From: JAJRQY01 sp965224435
Lineage (GTDB): Bacteria; Actinomycetota; Acidimicrobiia; Acidimicrobiales; SZUA-35
DNA: 64,000 bases
Reading direction: 5' to 3'
Assembly: GCA_965224435.1 (NCBI GenBank)
Contig: OZ245048.1
Coordinates: 2,790,001-2,854,000 of the forward strand
Of the stretch, positions 60,581 through 64,000 are shown piece after piece. The notes beneath the pieces are model-generated. The model did no database searches. It was not told the origin of the DNA and was given only the letters and a program-made list of their open reading frames with translations. Position 1 is the stretch's first letter, and the number at the start of each line of letters is the position of its first letter. The position numbers and the translations under genes were made by a program.

Positions 60581-63067
60581 TCAGTCGATCTCAACGAAAT
60601 CGCGGGCCCGCAACAATTCGGCAAATTGATCAGCATCAACCGCACCCGATATCCAGAGGCCCTGACCGGTTTGGCAACCAAGTTCCACCAATTGCTCACG
60701 AAGCGGCTCATTGTCAACACCAGCGGCATACACCCGCGAGCCCGCGGTAAAGGCCAGGGTGATCAGTGAGCCAACCAGAGCACGGCTGGACAAGCGGTTT
60801 CCGAGATCAGAAATCAGAGCCAAGTCGATCTTGACGGCATCGATGGCGAACCGAGTCAGGCGATCAAGGTTGGAGTAATCCGACCCGAATCGATCAAGGG
60901 TTACTGCCATCCCGACGGCTCGGTAGGTCGCGAAGGTCTCCTTCAACATCTCACCGTCTCCCCGCAGTACCGATTCGGGCACCTCAATGCGAAGGTTCGA
61001 CGCTCGCAGACGATGCCGTCCTAGCTCGGAGGAGATGAGCTGGCGGGAGCGAGGATCTAGGAACATCTCTGGGGTCAGGTTGACGGCCATCTCCAGGTCC
61101 TCAATCTCAATCCCGTCGTCACGCCACGAAGCGAGGTATTGCACACTCTTGGAGATGACCCAGTCATCAATTTTGGTAGCAAGCCCAGCCTCACTGGCGA
61201 GCGGCAAGAACTCGGCGGGAAGTACTAGCCCGCGGGTCGGACTGGCCCAACGAACCGTGGTCTCGACGCCGGTGATTCGGCCGGTTTCCAAGTCGGCCAT
61301 TGGCCACATCAACAACTCAAGCTCGTCATTATCAATGGCGTCGCGCATCTCATTCACAACAGAAATCTTGGCGTCGGCTTCGGCCAGGCTGTCGCGGGTT
61401 ACTCGCACGGCTTGACCGCGACCCATGGCCTTGGCTCGGTACATGGCGACATCAGCTTGACGAATCAGTCGTTCCGACGAGCTGTCATTGCTTCCTGACG
61501 CCACACCGATCGACGCGCTGATCTGCACCTCAACGCCACCCGCGATAAAGGGCATTTCCAGAACTGACACCACTCGGGTGGCCAGTCGTTCCGCATCAGC
61601 AGGGCCCAGTCCTCGCAGAACAATCACGAACTCATCCCCACCGAGCCTGGCCAAGAAGTCAACGGGACGGAGCACATCTCGCAGCCGTTCAGCCACCCGA
61701 ACCAGAAGATCATCGCCGGCCCCATGGCCATAGCGATCATTGACCGATTTGAACCCATCGAGGTCGACAAACAGGACACTGAGCTGCTCATCTGTCTCCA
61801 GCAACAACTCATCAAGCTCAGTGACCAGCTGATGCCGGTTGGGCAGGCCAGTCAGACTGTCATGGGTGGCCTGGTAAGCCAGCTGAGCCTCCATGCGTTC
61901 TCTGCGGGCGATGTCTTCTGCCAATGCCCGAGTCATCTCATCAAATGCCAATGACAAGCGACCCAGTTCATCCAAGCGGTGATCGTCGGTGCGAACCGTC
62001 AAATCACCGCTGGCGACAGCCTCGGCCAGGACCGTCATGCGGCCAAGCCTGCGAGCAAATCCGCGGAAAGCTATGGCAACCACGACCAAGATGACTGCGC
62101 CAGCGGCCACAAAGACACCAATGATCGACATTCGTACACTGTTCAACCTTTGGTACAAGCCAGCCTGGTCAACCTCAATGACCACGATCCAGCCTGGGTC
62201 TCCCTCGATTCGGGCCGCTGCTTGCACAACCTCAACTCCGAACTGGTCCGTTGTCTCCAGAACTGGCGAAGGCTCGAACGGGTTGGGGTTGGTTTGCAAA
62301 TTGAAGGAACTGCCAACAATTGGGCTATCACTGCGCAAGATCACTTCGTACTCACCAGCCGAAACTGGCTGAAGCACCACGGTCCGAGTGTCCGTCTCCA
62401 GCGTCTCGGACAAGTCAACCGAACCCTCAAGCAGGACGTTGAGGTCCCACTCAGTGACCAACCACATCGAGACCCCAGATGGTCCGGAACGGACTCGACG
62501 AACAATGCCCACATGAGGTTCGCCGTGGTGCAGGAAAACATCGCCTACCAGTACATCGCCGGTTCCAATTTCTAGGCGCACGGCGTCAGCTTCTGGTTGA
62601 AGATCGCCACCAACAAATCCGCTTGCGGATTCACCACTGACCCGAAGTTGCACACCAAGAAGGCCGTCGCCTTGGAGCCGTGTGAACGACGCGTCCATGA
62701 ATTCGTCAAGGCGCACGGTGGTTACACCCGCACCGGTCTCCAGCGAACTCAGATTCGAGATCCACTGGATAAAGACGGGGTCATCTTCAATGGTTCGAAT
62801 CCGATCAATCGCCCCATCAACAGAACTTTCGATTCGATCAGCTTCGACTTGTCCGGCGAGGGCGACGTTGCCCAGCATCTGTCGTTGCACCATCCCGGAC
62901 GCGACATTGGCCACCTGGACGCCGAGTAGCACCAGGGGCAGGCAGGAAGCCATCACCGCCAGGCTCACTTTCTGGCCAAGACGGAGGCGACGCCATACAA
63001 GAACAGGCCGCACCCGGCCAGACTCCGATGTCACCCCAACCCATCGGCCTCTGAGCCGTGGATTCAA
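60581..63067 (-). CDS. membrane GGDEF-EAL protein with degenerate EAL domain
   Basis: 828 residues: a TM helix near the start, an external sensor region of about 260 residues, a second TM, HAMP (TVLAEAVASGDLTVRTDDHRLDELGRLSLAFDEM), GGDEF with intact RLGGDEFVI (about 470), then an EAL domain. In EAL the signature is replaced (ADLETGRITGVETTVRWASP), and DDFG-type catalysis is altered (VTLDRFGSDYSNLDRL). It therefore probably makes c-di-GMP but does not hydrolyse it, or uses EAL to bind c-di-GMP. The start is TTG 63067; GTG in the following twelve codons is an alternative. It lies among Mo-hydroxylase accessory genes. Confidence 0.87.
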   Translation of the reverse strand: MNPRLRGRWVGVTSESGRVRPVLVWRRLRLGQKVSLAVMASCLPLVLLGVQVANVASGMVQRQMLGNVALAGQVEADRIESSVDGAIDRIRTIEDDPVFIQWISNLSSLETGAGVTTVRLDEFMDASFTRLQGDGLLGVQLRVSGESASGFVGGDLQPEADAVRLEIGTGDVLVGDVFLHHGEPHVGIVRRVRSGPSGVSMWLVTEWDLNVLLEGSVDLSETLETDTRTVVLQPVSAGEYEVILRSDSPIVGSSFNLQTNPNPFEPSPVLETTDQFGVEVVQAAARIEGDPGWIVVIEVDQAGLYQRLNSVRMSIIGVFVAAGAVILVVVAIAFRGFARRLGRMTVLAEAVASGDLTVRTDDHRLDELGRLSLAFDEMTRALAEDIARRERMEAQLAYQATHDSLTGLPNRHQLVTELDELLLETDEQLSVLFVDLDGFKSVNDRYGHGAGDDLLVRVAERLRDVLRPVDFLARLGGDEFVIVLRGLGPADAERLATRVVSVLEMPFIAGGVEVQISASIGVASGSNDSSSERLIRQADVAMYRAKAMGRGQAVRVTRDSLAEADAKISVVNEMRDAIDNDELELLMWPMADLETGRITGVETTVRWASPTRGLVLPAEFLPLASEAGLATKIDDWVISKSVQYLASWRDDGIEIEDLEMAVNLTPEMFLDPRSRQLISSELGRHRLRASNLRIEVPESVLRGDGEMLKETFATYRAVGMAVTLDRFGSDYSNLDRLTRFAIDAVKIDLALISDLGNRLSSRALVGSLITLAFTAGSRVYAAGVDNEPLREQLVELGCQTGQGLWISGAVDADQFAELLRARDFVEID

Positions 63068-63149
63068 GCCCCGAATCTGCTTCTAGGGCCTAGGACCTAT
63101 ACCCACATTTCAGATCAGCCTGCTTGTAGACCGATCCAGCTGCGATGGC

Positions 63150-63941
63150 TCAGGATGGCCGGTGGATGTCGCCTCTCGCATCACGCAATGAAGGAGCCAG
63201 TCGCCCCGACCGCAGGGCAATGATCTCTGCGCAGATGGAGATGGCAGTTTCTTCCGGTGTTCGGGCCCCAAGATCGAGGCCAATTGGCCCCATCATGCGA
63301 TCCAATTGCTCCTGGGAAACACCTTCGTCCAGCAACCGGCGATTTCGATCATCAGTCGTGCGGCGAGAGCCCATTGCACCCAGGTAGCCAACATCGGTCG
63401 CTAGGGCAGCGATCACCGCCGGCACATCGAACTTAGGGTCATGGGTGAGCACACAAACTGCGTCTCGTGGGCCAAGATCTGGCCCGACCTTAGCCAAGAG
63501 CCGGTGCGGCCAGTCAACAACAACTTCATCAGCCGCAGGAAATCTCTGGTGGGTGGCAAAGACTGGGCGGGCGTCACACACCGTCACCCGATAGCCAAGA
63601 ACCTTGGCCACACGACAAAGCGATGCGGTGAAGTCGACGGCACCAAAGATGAGCATGACTGGAGGTCGGGCGTAGCTCTCAATGAAGATGTCGAGAACAT
63701 CTTGGCGGGCTTCTCCGTGCTCCCCATAGTGGCGAATGCCTGAAGTCCCCGCCGCCAGCTCACCAATGGTGTCCCGCACAACGACACGGTCAAGGTCTGT
63801 GTTGCCCAACGATCCCAACACGGTGCCATCTGCTTTGACCAGGAGTTTTGCTCCCGAGTCTTGGCCACGAACAATGGTTGCTAACGCAACGGGTTCTTCC
63901 GCCTTGATCGCAGCTGCCAGCTCATTAAAGAGTTCGGCCAT
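63150..63941 (-). CDS. XdhC/CoxI family protein, Rossmann domain
   Basis: A 263-residue protein with the XdhC Rossmann core: PPVMLIFGAVDFTASLCRVAKVLGYRVTVCDARPVFATHQRFPAADEVV, then AVCVLTHDPKFDVPAVIAAL, GYLGAMGSRRTTDDRNRRLLDEGV and GPIGLDLGARTPEETAISICAEIIA. XdhC/CoxF-type proteins load sulfurated Mo cofactor into xanthine or CO dehydrogenases. ATG 63941 lies 3 bases after the stop of a second, upstream XdhC-type fragment, so XdhC_N and XdhC_C functions appear on separate genes. Confidence 0.9.
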   Translation of the reverse strand: MAELFNELAAAIKAEEPVALATIVRGQDSGAKLLVKADGTVLGSLGNTDLDRVVVRDTIGELAAGTSGIRHYGEHGEARQDVLDIFIESYARPPVMLIFGAVDFTASLCRVAKVLGYRVTVCDARPVFATHQRFPAADEVVVDWPHRLLAKVGPDLGPRDAVCVLTHDPKFDVPAVIAALATDVGYLGAMGSRRTTDDRNRRLLDEGVSQEQLDRMMGPIGLDLGARTPEETAISICAEIIALRSGRLAPSLRDARGDIHRPS

Positions 63942-63944
63942 GGC

Positions 63945-64000
63945 CTACCAGTCCAGCGGTTCAAGAAAGAGGTGGATTGTTCCGCCACAGGTCAGACCAA
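63945..64000 (-). CDS. XdhC/CoxI N-terminal domain protein, C-terminal fragment
   Basis: The frame from 63999 reads GLTCGGTIHLFLEPLDW and stops at TAG 63947-63945. GLTCGGT with a conserved Cys is the end of the XdhC/CoxI N-terminal domain. The rest lies outside the window. It is 3 bp upstream of the Rossmann-domain gene. Confidence 0.8.
   Translation of the reverse strand, partial: GLTCGGTIHLFLEPLDW

Noticed and set aside
1..64000. CRISPR arrays, insertion sequences and prophage genes
   Set aside because: I found no regularly spaced repeats, transposases, integrases or phage structural genes.

Overview
The window looks like chromosomal DNA of a high-GC actinobacterium, most plausibly a member of the Acidimicrobiia (inference). 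Pointers are a DUF222/HNH gene behind a mycobacterial-type SOS box (CGAAC-N4-GTTCG), an Eis-like acetyltransferase, a DUF501-Ppx/GppA pair, MMPL/RND proteins, Thr/Ser-rich surface modules, DUF1800/DUF1501 and DUF4214 proteins, and frequent GTGA/ATGA start-stop overlaps. Apart from one tRNA-Leu(UAA) the window is protein coding. I see no insertion sequence, prophage or CRISPR array.

Layout. 1-9.6 kb: end of a 3-hydroxyacyl-CoA dehydrogenase, RarD, Bax-inhibitor-1 and Fur-family genes, an acyl-CoA ligase/amidase/GMC oxidoreductase operon, a thioesterase and an MFS transporter. 9.6-20.7 kb: DUF2237, an ABC-2 exporter, PutA with a divergent PAS-AraC regulator, a Rieske oxygenase, and an HD-GYP protein with a predicted external domain. 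20.8-28.9 kb: a selenium island. 29-46 kb: a lipoprotein, a desaturase behind paired operators, an acyl-AMP ligase / ThiF-FeeM fusion / RND operon, DUF1800 and DUF1501 proteins, duplicated DUF4214 proteins and an MFS transporter. 47-51.6 kb: the SOS-linked DUF222/HNH gene, a small ORF with an in-frame TGA, a lipoprotein, tRNA-Leu and a RecB-like nuclease. 51.6-64 kb: MOSC, LPG-synthase-like, Maf, enoyl-CoA hydratase, CMD, Eis, RimJ, Ppx, DUF501, CoxG, MobA-like, GGDEF/EAL and XdhC genes. The last block is the accessory end of a molybdenum hydroxylase (probably aerobic CO dehydrogenase) locus whose structural genes lie outside the window.

The most interesting region is 21.9-28.9 kb. A selenophosphate synthetase gene, whose reading frame only becomes complete if TGA at 22980-22982 is read as selenocysteine, stands back to back with an EgtB-like gene and a TIGR04348-type glycosyltransferase gene. 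That is the gene set (senC, senA, senB) of selenoneine biosynthesis. It converges on a PhnCDE-like ABC transporter of the type predicted to import selenium oxyanions. Together these would import Se, activate it as selenophosphate, make a selenosugar and transfer Se to hercynine. The SelD reading implies Sec machinery elsewhere in the genome, which makes the TGA-interrupted small membrane-protein ORF at 48733-48930 a candidate second selenoprotein.

A second candidate system lies at 33.2-40.3 kb: an AMP-forming ligase, a ThiF(E1-like)/FeeM-like N-acyltransferase fusion and a giant RND protein with a LysR-type sensor-like tail. It could be a biosynthesis/export unit for an acylated metabolite.
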